Assembly (NCBI GenBank): GCA_038199985.1
Contig: JBBPYK010000013.1
Span: 1 to 64,000, forward strand
Reading direction: 5' to 3'
From: Arthrobacter_J sp038199985
GTDB taxonomy: Bacteria > Actinomycetota > Actinomycetes > Actinomycetales > Micrococcaceae
DNA length: 64,000 bases
Both the position numbers and the translations under genes were made by a program. Below are positions 47,792 to 56,880 of the stretch, one piece after another. Positions within the stretch are counted from its first letter, which is position 1. The number at the start of each line of letters is the position of its first letter. A model generated the notes under the pieces. The model was not told the origin of the DNA. It made no database searches and saw only the letters and a list, made by a program, of their open reading frames with translations.

Positions 47792-48679
47792 TTAGCCCTT
47801 TACTGAGCCGCTCATCAGCCCGCCCACGAAGTACTTGCCGAGCAGGATGTACACGATCAGCGTGGGAACGGACGCAATCAACGCGCCCGCCATGGACGCC
47901 CCATAGTCCGTCAGCTGGCCACCGGCCAAGAAGCTCAGGGCAATCGTCACCGGGCCGTTGCTTCCGGAGGAGAAGAACGCCGCAAAGAGATAGTCATTCC
48001 ATACTGCTGTGAACTGCCAGATAATCACGACCACGAAGCCAGGAGCGGACAGCGGGATAATGACCGAGGCGTAGGTGCGTAGTAGCCCGGCGCCGTCCAT
48101 CCTCGAGGCCTCTATGAGTTCCATCGGGATCGACTCATAATAGTTGCGGAAGATCAGCGTGCAAATGGGAATGCCGTAGACAATATGCAGCAGCAGCAGC
48201 GACGGTATGCCGCCGGGGACGCCAAGGTTCTGCAGCAGCTGCGTCAGCGGAATCATGACCGCCTGGTAGGGGATAAACATGCCAAACAGGATCATGGTGA
48301 AGACCAAGTTGGCGTACGGGAAGCGCCAGCGAGAGAGGACAAAACCGTTCATGGAACCCATGACGGCTGAAATGATCGCAGCCGGTATGACTAGCGCAAA
48401 CGTCCTCCCCAATGCGGGAGAAAGGGTTTCCCAAGCCTTGACCCAGCCGCCGGTGACCCACTCCGTGGGGAGGTACCACGCCGTCGATGGATCGGCATCG
48501 GATGGCCCCTTGAAACTGGTCACCACCAGAACATAGGCAGGAATGAGTACAAAAATCACGCCAACCAGTAGTAGCGCATACTTCAGGGTGCGATTCATTT
48601 TCCGTCTGGCGGACTGCTTGCCCCGGCGGAGATCCTCAGCGTCGACGTCGGCCGTGGCCGGAACGGTTGCTGTAGTCAT
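47792..48679 (-). CDS. Carbohydrate ABC transporter permease (MalG-like)
   Basis: 295 residues with six membrane helices. The EAA loop that docks the ATPase is EASRMDGAGLLRTYASVIIP. This is the MalG/CUT1-type inner-membrane subunit, with the long cytoplasmic N-terminus typical of the family. Its start shares one base with the stop of the other permease gene (TGATG). It is last in the sugar-transport operon, after the binding protein and MalF-like gene. No ATPase gene is present, so it probably uses a shared MsmK-like ATPase encoded elsewhere. Confidence 0.9.
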   Translation of the reverse strand: MTTATVPATADVDAEDLRRGKQSARRKMNRTLKYALLLVGVIFVLIPAYVLVVTSFKGPSDADPSTAWYLPTEWVTGGWVKAWETLSPALGRTFALVIPAAIISAVMGSMNGFVLSRWRFPYANLVFTMILFGMFIPYQAVMIPLTQLLQNLGVPGGIPSLLLLHIVYGIPICTLIFRNYYESIPMELIEASRMDGAGLLRTYASVIIPLSAPGFVVVIIWQFTAVWNDYLFAAFFSSGSNGPVTIALSFLAGGQLTDYGASMAGALIASVPTLIVYILLGKYFVGGLMSGSVKG

Positions 48680-49584
48680 CAGCTCTTCTCCTGACGTGAG
48701 GTGTAAACGAGGTAAGGGATGACCACGAGCGCTACGAGTACAAGCATGATCATGCCGATTGCGGCAGAGTCCGCATAGTCACCGCCAATGTATTTGACCC
48801 ACATTTCCGTAGCCGGCACCTGAATCGCGTAAGTGTTCGCGTCCGGGACAATGGCGCGGATGAGGTCGAAGAGTTTCAACGACATGTGACCGATAATAAT
48901 GACGGCCGAGAGCATGACGGGGCTGAGTTGGGGAAAGATAACGTGCCGGTAGAGCTTCCATTCACTGCAGCCGTCAATGCGGGCAGCTTCACGCAACTCG
49001 TCAGGGATTCCCCGGAACCCTGCAAGGAACAGTGCCATGACGTATCCGGAAAGTTGCCATATGGCGGGAACCGCAATGGCCGCGATGCCCCAGTTGGGGT
49101 CAGACCACCAAGAGTTCTGTAGGAACCCTAGCCCGACGTCGTCCAGCAGACGATTGAGTCCGGACGCGCGTTCTCCACCAGGCTGATCGGTTTGCAGGCT
49201 GGAAAGGAGCCAGCGCCAGACAACACCCGAGGCGATGAACGAAACGGCCATCGGCGCGAGATACACCGACCGGAAGAAACCTTCGCCGAAGGCGGGACGT
49301 TCTAGTATCCAGGCCCAGAGGAAACCGAAGAAGAGCGTACCCGCGAGGAAGACAACGGTGAGCAGACCCAGGTTCCGCAGCGAATGCTGGAAATCATCGT
49401 CCTGGAGCAGCCTGATGTAGTTATCAAAGCCGACAAATTTGGTGGCAGGAGCTGCCGTGTGTTTGTTCGACATCGAGATCTGCAGGTTCTGTCCGATCAA
49501 AACATAGACGAACACAGCCACGAGAATGATGGACGGCGTCACAAGGAGCAGCGGCGGCCCCCAAGATTTTATGCGCTTAAACAT
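48679..49584 (-). CDS. Sugar ABC transporter permease (MalF-like)
   Basis: 301 residues with six membrane helices. EAARIDGCSEWKLYRHVIFP is the EAA motif, and the extracellular loop between helices 1 and 2 is short, as in CUT1 sugar importers without the MalF insertion. It partners the next permease gene to form the membrane channel. The start is an ATG at 49584; a strong hairpin precedes it, which may lower its expression relative to the binding protein. Confidence 0.9.
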   Translation of the reverse strand: MFKRIKSWGPPLLLVTPSIILVAVFVYVLIGQNLQISMSNKHTAAPATKFVGFDNYIRLLQDDDFQHSLRNLGLLTVVFLAGTLFFGFLWAWILERPAFGEGFFRSVYLAPMAVSFIASGVVWRWLLSSLQTDQPGGERASGLNRLLDDVGLGFLQNSWWSDPNWGIAAIAVPAIWQLSGYVMALFLAGFRGIPDELREAARIDGCSEWKLYRHVIFPQLSPVMLSAVIIIGHMSLKLFDLIRAIVPDANTYAIQVPATEMWVKYIGGDYADSAAIGMIMLVLVALVVIPYLVYTSRQEKS

Positions 49585-49618
49585 GGTTTTCTCCGTTGGC
49601 CCGGCGAACGGGCTGTAT

Positions 49619-49668
49619 ACGTGGGGAAGGGCGACCGAGCTTTTCGTCTCGTCCGCCCTTCCCCACGT
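49619..49668 (-). terminator. Intercistronic hairpin between binding-protein and permease genes
   Basis: Perfect 15-bp inverted repeat ACGTGGGGAAGGGCG / CGCCCTTCCCCACGT with a 20-nt loop. It lies in the 93-bp gap between the binding-protein stop and the MalF-like start. Such hairpins often stop most transcripts or protect the 5' mRNA, so that the binding protein is made in excess over the permeases. Confidence 0.8.
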
Positions 49669-49677
49669 TGACCAACT

Positions 49678-50970
49678 TTACTTACTGAATTTCTCGGCTA
49701 TTTCGGCGGCCGACTTCTGCAGTCCATCGACGTCGCCGGTGCCTCCGAACTTATTGACAGCCGTGCTCAATTCGTTCATCCAGGAGACGGGTACAGCCGC
49801 ACCGTGCGCCAACGAGGACACAATCGTGTCCTCCTTGAAGTCAGCGATTGCGCTCTTCTGATAATCGCTGAAATCTTCATCAGGGACGTCGGTACGAGCT
49901 GGGATAGATCCCTTCGCCGCGTTGAAGGCCTGCTGGCCCTCGACGCTGGAGATCGTGTTCAGCCATGCCTTGGAACCCGCTGGATTCTCCGCTCCGACGG
50001 GAAGCGTGAAGGAATCCGCCAGGAAGTCGAAGACGCCATCAGTGCCGGGGGTGGGGAAATAGACATAGTCCTCACCGGCAACTTTGTCGTCCTGCTGGAA
50101 CTTTGCTTCAGCCCAGTCGCCCATGACGTTGTAGGCGGCCGTGCCGTCTTCAACCAGCTGGGTTGCAGGCCCCCAGTCGCTGAGCGTGTTTCGGTCCGAG
50201 TTGCTGTAGCTCAGGGCCTTCTTGTAGTTCTCAATGCCCTCTTTGACCTCAGATCCGGACCAGTCGGTACTACCGTCCCAGAGTCCGTTGTAACCTTCGG
50301 GCCCAAGCGTGGCGAGCATGATGTTCTCGAATAGTTGGGTCTGTGTCCATGATCCAGCTACAGCAAGGGGAGTCACTCCGGTGGCCTTGATCTTTTCCAT
50401 GTCGGCGAACCAGGCATCGAGGTCTTCAGGCGGGCTCTCCGGATCCAACCCGGCCTTTTCGAGTACTTCAACGTTTGCCCAGACAACATTGGCGCGGTGG
50501 ATGTTGGATGGAACCGAGTAGATCTTGCCGTCAACCGTGAGGCGTTCCATCAGGTCTGCAGGGAACGCGGACGCGAGGTCTTCTTCCTCGTAGAACTTAC
50601 TGAGATCTTCAAGCTGATCGGCAACTATGTAGTCCTGTAGCTCCGCGCCGGCGTGTGCCTGAAAAGAATCGGGCGGGTTGCTTGCCTGCAGCTGCGCTGC
50701 AAGTACGGCCTTTGCCTGGCTGCCAGCCCCACCGGCTACGGCAAGGTTGTTGAACGTGAGATCCGGGTACTGCTCATTGAATATGTCGACGAGCGCGTCG
50801 AGACCCGCTTTCTCGGATCCGTCAGCCCACCAGGTGAACACACCGACTTCGCCCGTTGCTTCGCTGGCGTTGGCCTCGCCTGCTGCGGGTGTCGTGCTAT
50901 CACCTCCGCAAGCAGTAAGAGCCAGTGCCACTGCTGCGGCACCGGCAAGCATTGATAGGCTTCGTCGCAT
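49678..50970 (-). CDS. Sugar ABC transporter substrate-binding lipoprotein
   Basis: 430 residues, CUT1-type extracellular solute-binding protein. The signal peptide MRRSLSMLAGAAAVALALTA ends in a lipobox LTAC (Cys21), followed by an Ala/Glu-rich linker. GEVGVFTWWADGSEKAGLDA begins the binding fold and QTQLFENIMLATLGPEGYNG is a hinge-side segment. It captures a sugar or oligosaccharide and passes it to the two permeases downstream. It is first in the operon and divergent in sense from nothing nearby; the ROK gene upstream lies on the same strand. Confidence 0.9.
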   Translation of the reverse strand: MRRSLSMLAGAAAVALALTACGGDSTTPAAGEANASEATGEVGVFTWWADGSEKAGLDALVDIFNEQYPDLTFNNLAVAGGAGSQAKAVLAAQLQASNPPDSFQAHAGAELQDYIVADQLEDLSKFYEEEDLASAFPADLMERLTVDGKIYSVPSNIHRANVVWANVEVLEKAGLDPESPPEDLDAWFADMEKIKATGVTPLAVAGSWTQTQLFENIMLATLGPEGYNGLWDGSTDWSGSEVKEGIENYKKALSYSNSDRNTLSDWGPATQLVEDGTAAYNVMGDWAEAKFQQDDKVAGEDYVYFPTPGTDGVFDFLADSFTLPVGAENPAGSKAWLNTISSVEGQQAFNAAKGSIPARTDVPDEDFSDYQKSAIADFKEDTIVSSLAHGAAVPVSWMNELSTAVNKFGGTGDVDGLQKSAAEIAEKFSK

Positions 50971-51104
50971 TTCGCCTCCAGTTTTAATTCATGTGCGTTG
51001 GGATCAGCGAACTGAGTCGCGTGATGAGATGAGTTAACCCCGTCACACTCCTGCCGTCAAGTGTTAAACACAAGAGGGGTTACTTGTCGCCGAGATGTGA
51101 CACG
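50971..51104 (-). promoter_or_regulatory. Promoter/operator region of the sugar ABC operon
   Basis: On the minus strand a TTGACG box at about 51060 is followed by 17 bp and TTAACT, a plausible promoter for the binding-protein gene. Immediately upstream lies the palindrome GTGTTAAACAC (51061-51071). The same CTTGACGGCA sequence occurs just before the ROK gene start, suggesting shared control. The ROK regulator is the likely binder (inference). Confidence 0.5.
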
Positions 51105-52304
51105 TTATTTCGTCGTCGTTTTTCGTTGCTGCCCTGCACTCTGAATGACAAGGGTGGCCGCTCCAAGAGCCTCGGCCCGATCCCCCAGCGACGTTGGCGC
51201 CACTGTAGTGGACTCTCCAACAACGGGGATGGCGTAACGAATAAGCCCGCGGCGCACTGGTGCCACGAGAACTTCACCCAAGGCGCTCAAGGGTCCGCCG
51301 ACAACGATGACTTCAGGGTTTATCAAGTTTGCAAGTGTTCCCAACGCACGTCCCACAGCCTGCCCCGTGTCGTCTATGACTCGGAGGGTGGCGGCATCGC
51401 CGTTGGATGCGAGTCGAACAATGTCCTCTGTTGTCAGCACGGCAGGAGAGTGTCCGCTAAGGAGGTCCAACATGATTTTTGTTGAAGCCACCGTCTCAAG
51501 GCAGCCGCGGTTGCCGCATCGGCAGACACTGCCCTGGTCATCGAGTGTGGTGTGGCCTATCTCGCCAGTGACACCGATCTTGCCTCTGAAGGGCTGACCG
51601 TTGATGACCAGCCCTGAACCGATGCCCGTCCCGATTTTGACGAAGGCGAGGTTCTCCGTTGTTCGGTAGTCACCCCATGTGACCTCGGCCAAAGCGCCAA
51701 GATTACAGTCATTGTCTACGTATACAGGGACGCCAAAAAGCGCTTCCATGTCTTCCCGGACTGCCACTCCAACCCATTCAGGATGAATGGTTCCGCCAAC
51801 GGCACGCCCGGTCCTGCTGTCGAGGGGGCCAGGTATTCCAACCCCGACGCCGGTCAGATCATTGAACGTACGGCCTGCTTGCTCCAGGAGGTCCTGAACC
51901 ATTGAGTAAGCAGCCGCCATCCCGGTCTCGGCCGAATAGGCTTCGGAGAGAGGGGCGGTGCTTTCCGCGAGTACTTCGTACGAGAGGTTCGCAACGACCA
52001 CTCGAAGGTGCCTGCGACCAAAGTCGATGCCGACCGCAGCTTCACCGGAGTCCACCAGGTTGACCGCGAACGCACGCCTGCCGGAGCTGGTGATCGGCGT
52101 CAAGTGGACCAGCCCTGACGCAGACATACGTTTGATGATGTTGGAAACCGTGGCGGTGGACAAGCCGGTGAGGCGGGAGAGCTCGGCCTGCGTCAAAGAT
52201 CCGTTGTGGGTCAGAGCTGCGACGAGAAGCTGCTGGTTCTGCGCCCTGAGGGCCGATTGGGATCCGGGGCGTGGTGGAGCGGAGTTGAATGGGGCAACTG
52301 GCAT
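51105..52304 (-). CDS. ROK-family transcriptional regulator
   Basis: 399 residues. An N-terminal winged helix (LTQAELSRLTGLSTATVSNI) precedes a ROK sugar-kinase-like domain. The kinase-fold marks are VGIDFGRRHLRVVVANL and IGTGIGSGLVINGQ, with DNDCNLGALAE and the zinc site CRCGNRGCLE. Such NagC/XylR-type repressors bind sugars and control sugar operons; the ABC transporter lies directly downstream on the same strand. The ATG at 52304 is taken; a TTG at 52340 sits in a promoter-like TTGACGG and is less likely. Confidence 0.87.
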   Translation of the reverse strand: MPVAPFNSAPPRPGSQSALRAQNQQLLVAALTHNGSLTQAELSRLTGLSTATVSNIIKRMSASGLVHLTPITSSGRRAFAVNLVDSGEAAVGIDFGRRHLRVVVANLSYEVLAESTAPLSEAYSAETGMAAAYSMVQDLLEQAGRTFNDLTGVGVGIPGPLDSRTGRAVGGTIHPEWVGVAVREDMEALFGVPVYVDNDCNLGALAEVTWGDYRTTENLAFVKIGTGIGSGLVINGQPFRGKIGVTGEIGHTTLDDQGSVCRCGNRGCLETVASTKIMLDLLSGHSPAVLTTEDIVRLASNGDAATLRVIDDTGQAVGRALGTLANLINPEVIVVGGPLSALGEVLVAPVRRGLIRYAIPVVGESTTVAPTSLGDRAEALGAATLVIQSAGQQRKTTTK

Positions 52305-52422
52305 AAGGGTAAGAGTGCTACACGAAGCAATTGCCGTCAAGAAGTAAATTCAAGATGAGATGAGCACGAACAACCTAGCTGGTCTCACACCATCTGTGGA
52401 AAGTGATATTCACCGAAAATTC

Positions 52423-52941
52423 CTACGCCAGAGCTTCGCGGTGTTTCTGTGCCAGCTCACGGTAGTGCGAGGCATTGTCCCGGATGGATTGGAACTCCTC
52501 ATCGGTCAGTTCTCGACGGACCTTTGCCGGGACTCCTGCCACGAGGGACCGCGGTGGTACCTCCGTGCCTTCAAGCACGACGGCGCCGGCTGCGACCAGC
52601 GAACCTGTACCGATCACGGCGCCGTTCATCACGGTGGCGCTCATGCCAATCAAGCAGTCATCAGCGATGGTGCAGCCATGGACCACCGCAGAGTGGCCAA
52701 CACTGACGCGGTTGCCCACGGTGGTCGGAAATCCAGGATCTGCGTGGAGCACCACATTGTCCTGCAGGTTGGTACCCTCACCTACGGTGATTGCCGCAGT
52801 GTCACCGCGGACCGACACACCATAGAAGGCGCTCGAATCGGCCGCGAGCGAGGCGTCCCCAATGATCGACGCCGTCGGCGCAACGAACGCACCGGGGTGG
52901 ATGGATGGAGATTTGCCGTCGAAATCGATGATGTAAGCCAT
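52423..52941 (-). CDS. Gamma-class carbonic anhydrase-like hexapeptide-repeat protein
   Basis: 172 residues forming a left-handed beta helix of hexapeptide repeats, then a C-terminal helix. Three His that would bind zinc are in VVLHADPG, SVGHSAVVHG. The opening GKSPSIHPGAFVAPTASIIG is typical of the YrdA/PaaY/gamma-CA group. It may hydrate CO2 or be a non-enzymatic member; thioesterase activity is known for PaaY. It follows purU on the same strand with a 26-nt gap, so the two may be co-transcribed. Confidence 0.85.
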   Translation of the reverse strand: MAYIIDFDGKSPSIHPGAFVAPTASIIGDASLAADSSAFYGVSVRGDTAAITVGEGTNLQDNVVLHADPGFPTTVGNRVSVGHSAVVHGCTIADDCLIGMSATVMNGAVIGTGSLVAAGAVVLEGTEVPPRSLVAGVPAKVRRELTDEEFQSIRDNASHYRELAQKHREALA

Positions 52942-52967
52942 GGCTCCACCCTACGTGGCGGCAGTGA

Positions 52968-53816
52968 TCAGTTGAAGACGATGGTTCGTTTTCCATCCAA
53001 GAGCACTCGGTGCTCGGCATGCCACTGTACGGCCTGAGCCAAGGCGCGACCCTCCACGTCACGGCCCAGCGTCGCCAGGGATTCAGGGGACCGGGCATGA
53101 TCGACTCGGATCACCTCTTGTTCGATGATCGGCCCCTCATCGAGGTCGGCTGTGACGTAGTGCGCGGTGGCGCCAATCAGTTTCACCCCACGGGTGTGCG
53201 CCTGATGGTAGGGACGTGCTCCCTTGAACGATGGCAGGAATGAGTGATGGATATTGATAGCCCGGCCAGAGAGGTCTCGGCAGAGATCGTCGGAAAGGAT
53301 CTGCATGTAGCGCGCCAGCACCACCAGTTCAATGCCGGCCCCGGCCATGATGTCTCTCAGCGCGGCCTCAGCTTCGCCTTTAGAGTCGGGGGTGACAGGC
53401 ACGTGATGAAAGGCGATGCCGTAGAAGTCCGCCAGCGGTTCTAGGTCCCGATGATTTGAAACGATGGCCGGGATCTCAATGGCAAGGGTGCCCGAGCGCT
53501 GTAGGAACAGCAGATCGTTCAGGCAGTGACCCGCTTTGGACGCCATGACCAGCGTTCTCATCCGCGCTCCGTCGCGGTTGAGGCTCCATCGCATTCCGAA
53601 CTCCCGAGCTACCGGTGCCAGTCCAGCCTCGAGTACCTCAGCCGCCGACGTCGTGGTCATGGCGACGCGCATGAAAAATGTACCCGTATCCGGTGACCCG
53701 TATTGCTGTGATTCTGTGATGTTGCAGCCGGTTTCGGCCAGTGCACCGGAGACGGCGTGCACAATGCCGGGCCTGTCGGAGCAGGAGAGGGAGAGAGAGT
53801 ATGAAAGTTCAGTCAC
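52968..53816 (-). CDS. purU: Formyltetrahydrofolate deformylase
   Basis: 282 residues. It hydrolyses 10-formyl-THF to formate and THF, balancing the C1 pool. An N-terminal ACT domain (SLSCSDRPGIVHAVSGALAE) precedes a formyltransferase-like catalytic domain with RAINIHHSFLPSFKGARPYH and the Asp in ADLDEGPIIEQEV. The order ACT plus hydrolase and the GHCLNDLLF segment separate it from PurN. Divergent from the GNAT gene; close to glyA and folD, the serine/C1 genes it works with. Confidence 0.93.
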   Translation of the reverse strand: MTELSYSLSLSCSDRPGIVHAVSGALAETGCNITESQQYGSPDTGTFFMRVAMTTTSAAEVLEAGLAPVAREFGMRWSLNRDGARMRTLVMASKAGHCLNDLLFLQRSGTLAIEIPAIVSNHRDLEPLADFYGIAFHHVPVTPDSKGEAEAALRDIMAGAGIELVVLARYMQILSDDLCRDLSGRAINIHHSFLPSFKGARPYHQAHTRGVKLIGATAHYVTADLDEGPIIEQEVIRVDHARSPESLATLGRDVEGRALAQAVQWHAEHRVLLDGKRTIVFN

Positions 53817-53860
53817 GCACCTAGGTTACCTGTGCGTCTCTCCACCGGTAGCCTGTGTTC

Positions 53861-54400
53861 ATGGACGTTACCTTCGCCTCGCTGACAGATCAGGACGACG
53901 ACGAGCTGGTTAAGTTCCTGACCACGAACCCCTTCCCGTTCCATGTCAACAGTGCACCCTCCGAAGAGCAAGTGCGATCCAAGATGGTGGCCGGAGAGTT
54001 TCTCAGCGACGAAACCCGGACGTACTGGATCTACGGGGACAACCAGCGGCTAGGACTGCTGATGCTCGAAGACCTCGAGGACGATAATCCTGTCTTCGAC
54101 TTGCGGCTGGCCGAGCGATTCCGCGGCGAAGGCCACGGAGTGCCCGTGCTCAACGCACTGACCGGAATGGTCTTCAAGGAGTTTCCACATTTTCGACGCT
54201 TCGAGGGACAGACTCGCGAGGACAACATTGCCATGCGGAAAACACTTTTGCGCTGCGGATTTGTCAAGGAAGCACACTACCGTCAAGGCTGGCCGGCCGA
54301 TGGTGGCACATTCTTCGATTCCGTTGCCTACACCATCCTGAAATCTGATTGGGAGAGCGGAACGACGACGCCGGTGGTCTGGGAGGACTTAGAGGAGTAG
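53861..54400 (+). CDS. GNAT-family N-acetyltransferase
   Basis: 179 residues. The acetyl-CoA-binding region is LRLAERFRGEGHGVPVLNAL, followed by FRRFEGQTREDNIAMRKTLL and RCGFVKEAHYRQG, the motif in which an aminoglycoside/ribosomal-type GNAT ends. No substrate is suggested; relatives modify small molecules or proteins such as RimJ/RimL. The ATG at 53861 is preferred to the GTG six bases earlier. It lies between purU and glyA. Confidence 0.8.
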   Translation: MDVTFASLTDQDDDELVKFLTTNPFPFHVNSAPSEEQVRSKMVAGEFLSDETRTYWIYGDNQRLGLLMLEDLEDDNPVFDLRLAERFRGEGHGVPVLNALTGMVFKEFPHFRRFEGQTREDNIAMRKTLLRCGFVKEAHYRQGWPADGGTFFDSVAYTILKSDWESGTTTPVVWEDLEE

Positions 54401-54496
54401 AAATTTGCCACATCGGGGCGGAATAAAATACACCCCGATCATCTCCACCCGGTAGCCTGTGAGGTGGAAGTCCGTTCCCTCACCCAGGAGTCTAGA

Positions 54497-55780
54497 GTGA
54501 CCGCAACAAGCCAGTCCGTGTCCAACGCACCCCTTTCGGAAATCGACCCGGAAATCGCCGACGTACTCAACAAAGAGCTCAGCAGACAGCGGGACACGCT
54601 GGAAATGATCGCATCGGAGAACTTTGCGCCCCGCGCAGTGCTTGAGGCGCAGGGATCGGTCTTGACCAACAAGTACGCCGAGGGGTATCCGGGACGCCGT
54701 TACTACGGTGGTTGCGAGCATGTGGACGTAGCGGAAAACCTTGCCATCGAGCGAGTGAAGGCCCTCTTCGGTGCCGAGTTCGCCAACGTACAACCGCACT
54801 CCGGTGCCCAGGCAAACGCAGCTGCGCTCGCCGCCATGGCCAAGCCCGGTGACAAAATCATGGGACTGTCACTTGCGCACGGTGGCCACCTGACCCACGG
54901 AATGAAGCTGAACTTCTCCGGCAAGTTGTACGAGGTAGCTGCCTACGGTGTCGAGGAAGACACAAACCGCATTGATATGGACCGGGTTCGCGAGCAAGCT
55001 ATCGCAGAAAAGCCCAGAGTCATTATTGCTGGCTGGTCCGCCTATCCACGGCAGCTTGATTTTGCGGCGTTCCGCTCCATCGCCGATGAAGTAGGGGCCG
55101 TGTTCTGGACGGATATGGCTCACTTCGCTGGCCTTGTGGCCGCCGGGCTTCATCCCAATCCGGTGCCACACGCCGACGTCGTCACCTCCACTGTTCACAA
55201 GACTCTGGCCGGTCCGCGGTCGGGCTTGATTCTGGCCAAGCAGGAGTGGGCAAAGAAGCTCAACTCGAATGTCTTCCCAGGCCAGCAGGGTGGGCCCCTG
55301 ATGCATGTCATCGCGGCGAAGGCCACGGCGTTCAAGATTGCGGGTTCGGATGAGTTCAAGGAACGTCAGCAGCGGGTCCTGGAGGGTGCCTCGATCATCG
55401 CTGACCGCCTGACGTCAGCTGACGTTGCCGAGCATGGCGTGTCGGTGTTGACCGGCGGAACCGATGTTCACCTCGTTCTGGTGGACCTGCGCAATTCGGC
55501 GCTCGACGGTCAGCAGGCCGAGGATTTGCTGGACTCTGTAGGCATCACGGTCAACCGCAACGCAGTACCCAATGATCCTCGTCCACCCATGGTGACGTCC
55601 GGGCTGCGCATTGGTACACCGGCTCTGGCGACTCGTGGATTCGGAGCCACGGAATTCACCGAGGTGGCAGAGATCATTGCGAGCACTCTCAAACCTGGCG
55701 CGGACATCGAAGCGCTCCGTGCCAGAGTTTCGAAGCTGACAGCTGAGTTCCCGCTGTACCCAGAACACGAGGAGTGGTAA
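54497..55780 (+). CDS. glyA: Serine hydroxymethyltransferase
   Basis: 427 residues. It interconverts serine and glycine while moving a C1 unit to THF, with pyridoxal phosphate. The PLP Lys lies in VTSTVHKTLAGPRSG; other landmarks are LEMIASENFAPRAVLEAQGS, NKYAEGYPGRRYYGGCE and THGMKLNFSGK. The start is GTG at 54497 with AGGAG 7 nt upstream; an in-frame GTG 33 nt before lacks such a site. folD begins 4 nt after its stop, so the two are co-transcribed and functionally linked. Confidence 0.95.
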   Translation: MTATSQSVSNAPLSEIDPEIADVLNKELSRQRDTLEMIASENFAPRAVLEAQGSVLTNKYAEGYPGRRYYGGCEHVDVAENLAIERVKALFGAEFANVQPHSGAQANAAALAAMAKPGDKIMGLSLAHGGHLTHGMKLNFSGKLYEVAAYGVEEDTNRIDMDRVREQAIAEKPRVIIAGWSAYPRQLDFAAFRSIADEVGAVFWTDMAHFAGLVAAGLHPNPVPHADVVTSTVHKTLAGPRSGLILAKQEWAKKLNSNVFPGQQGGPLMHVIAAKATAFKIAGSDEFKERQQRVLEGASIIADRLTSADVAEHGVSVLTGGTDVHLVLVDLRNSALDGQQAEDLLDSVGITVNRNAVPNDPRPPMVTSGLRIGTPALATRGFGATEFTEVAEIIASTLKPGADIEALRARVSKLTAEFPLYPEHEEW

Positions 55781-55783
55781 ATC

Positions 55784-56767
55784 GTGGAGCAGGGCAGCAA
55801 CATGGTGGGCTCTGCGGAGCCATCAGATGAACCGGGGGTTCCTGCCGGCAACGAGGAGCGCACACCGCTGGGCACCAGAGAAGCCGCTCGGGTACTGGAT
55901 GGAACGGCAACTGCTCGCGCTATCAAAGCGGAGCTTGCCGAGAGGGTTCAAGCGCTGAAGTCCGTCCATGGCCTTACGCCCGGGTTGGCGACGGTCCTCG
56001 TGGGTGATGACCCCGCGAGTCACTCTTATGTGGGTGGGAAACACCGCGATTGTGCAGAAGTGGGCATCCAGTCCATTCGCCGGGACCTGCCCGTGGACAT
56101 CACGCAGGCTGAGCTCCTGGATGTGGTTGATGAATTGAACGCCAATTCAGAGTGCACGGGCTACATTGTGCAGCTGCCACTGCCTGCACATCTGGATGCC
56201 AACGCGATCTTGGAGCGTATGGATCCGGCGAAGGATGCGGATGGGCTGCATCCCATCAATCTCGGTCGGCTTGTGCTCAATGTGAGCGATCCCATGGCGT
56301 CGCCGCTGCCCTGTACTCCGCAGGGCATCGTTGAGCTGCTGATCCGTCACGAGGTGTATCTCACGGGCAAGAACGTATTGGTGATCGGCCGGGGAATCAC
56401 GGTTGGACGTCCGCTGGGTCTACTGCTGACTCGGCGGCCCATCAATGCAACGGTGACGCTGGCTCACACGGGAACGACAGATCTGTTGGAGCACCTGCGA
56501 ACGGCCGACGTCGTTGTTGCCGCCGCCGGGTTCCCGGGGATGGTCAAGGCTGAGGACCTCAAGCCGGGAGCAGTGGTGCTCGATGTCGGTGTGACCCGGG
56601 TCGAGGATCCGGAAACCGGGAAGGTCACCCTTATGGGCGACGTCGAGAAGGCCGCTGCAGAGGTTGCGTCGTGGCTTTCGCCCAACCCCGGCGGAGTGGG
56701 CCCGATGACTCGCGCCATGTTGCTCTCCAACGTGGTCGAGGCCGCGGAACGCGCCGCCGCTTCCTGA
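55784..56767 (+). CDS. folD: Methylene-THF dehydrogenase/methenyl-THF cyclohydrolase with N-terminal extension
   Basis: 327 residues. It interconverts 5,10-methylene-THF and 10-formyl-THF using NADP. The catalytic Lys is in SYVGGKHRDCAE; VQLPLPAHLD and the NADP site VLVIGRGITVGRPLG, then NPNPGGVGPMT-like LSPNPGGVGPMTRAM complete it. E. coli FolD is 288 residues; here about 35 extra residues, acidic and low-complexity, precede ARVLDGTATARAI. A GTG at 55784 has GGAG upstream; an ATG at 55802 is possible. It follows glyA by 3 nt. A strong terminator ends the unit. Confidence 0.93.
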   Translation: MEQGSNMVGSAEPSDEPGVPAGNEERTPLGTREAARVLDGTATARAIKAELAERVQALKSVHGLTPGLATVLVGDDPASHSYVGGKHRDCAEVGIQSIRRDLPVDITQAELLDVVDELNANSECTGYIVQLPLPAHLDANAILERMDPAKDADGLHPINLGRLVLNVSDPMASPLPCTPQGIVELLIRHEVYLTGKNVLVIGRGITVGRPLGLLLTRRPINATVTLAHTGTTDLLEHLRTADVVVAAAGFPGMVKAEDLKPGAVVLDVGVTRVEDPETGKVTLMGDVEKAAAEVASWLSPNPGGVGPMTRAMLLSNVVEAAERAAAS

Positions 56768-56777
56768 CCCCATCGCA

Positions 56778-56817
56778 TGAGACATCGCCTCCCGGTACCT
56801 CGGGAGGCGATGTCTCA
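56778..56817. terminator. Strong terminator between folD and thiC
   Basis: Perfect 17-bp inverted repeat (TGAGACATCGCCTCCCG / CGGGAGGCGATGTCTCA) with a 6-nt loop, 10 nt beyond the folD stop. It lies between two convergent units (folD and thiC) and can serve both. Confidence 0.9.
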
Positions 56818-56880
56818 TTCAGTTAACTCTCAGGGACTGATTGGTTGGTGACGATCAGGTCTAGCGTCGGGAGAGGCTCC

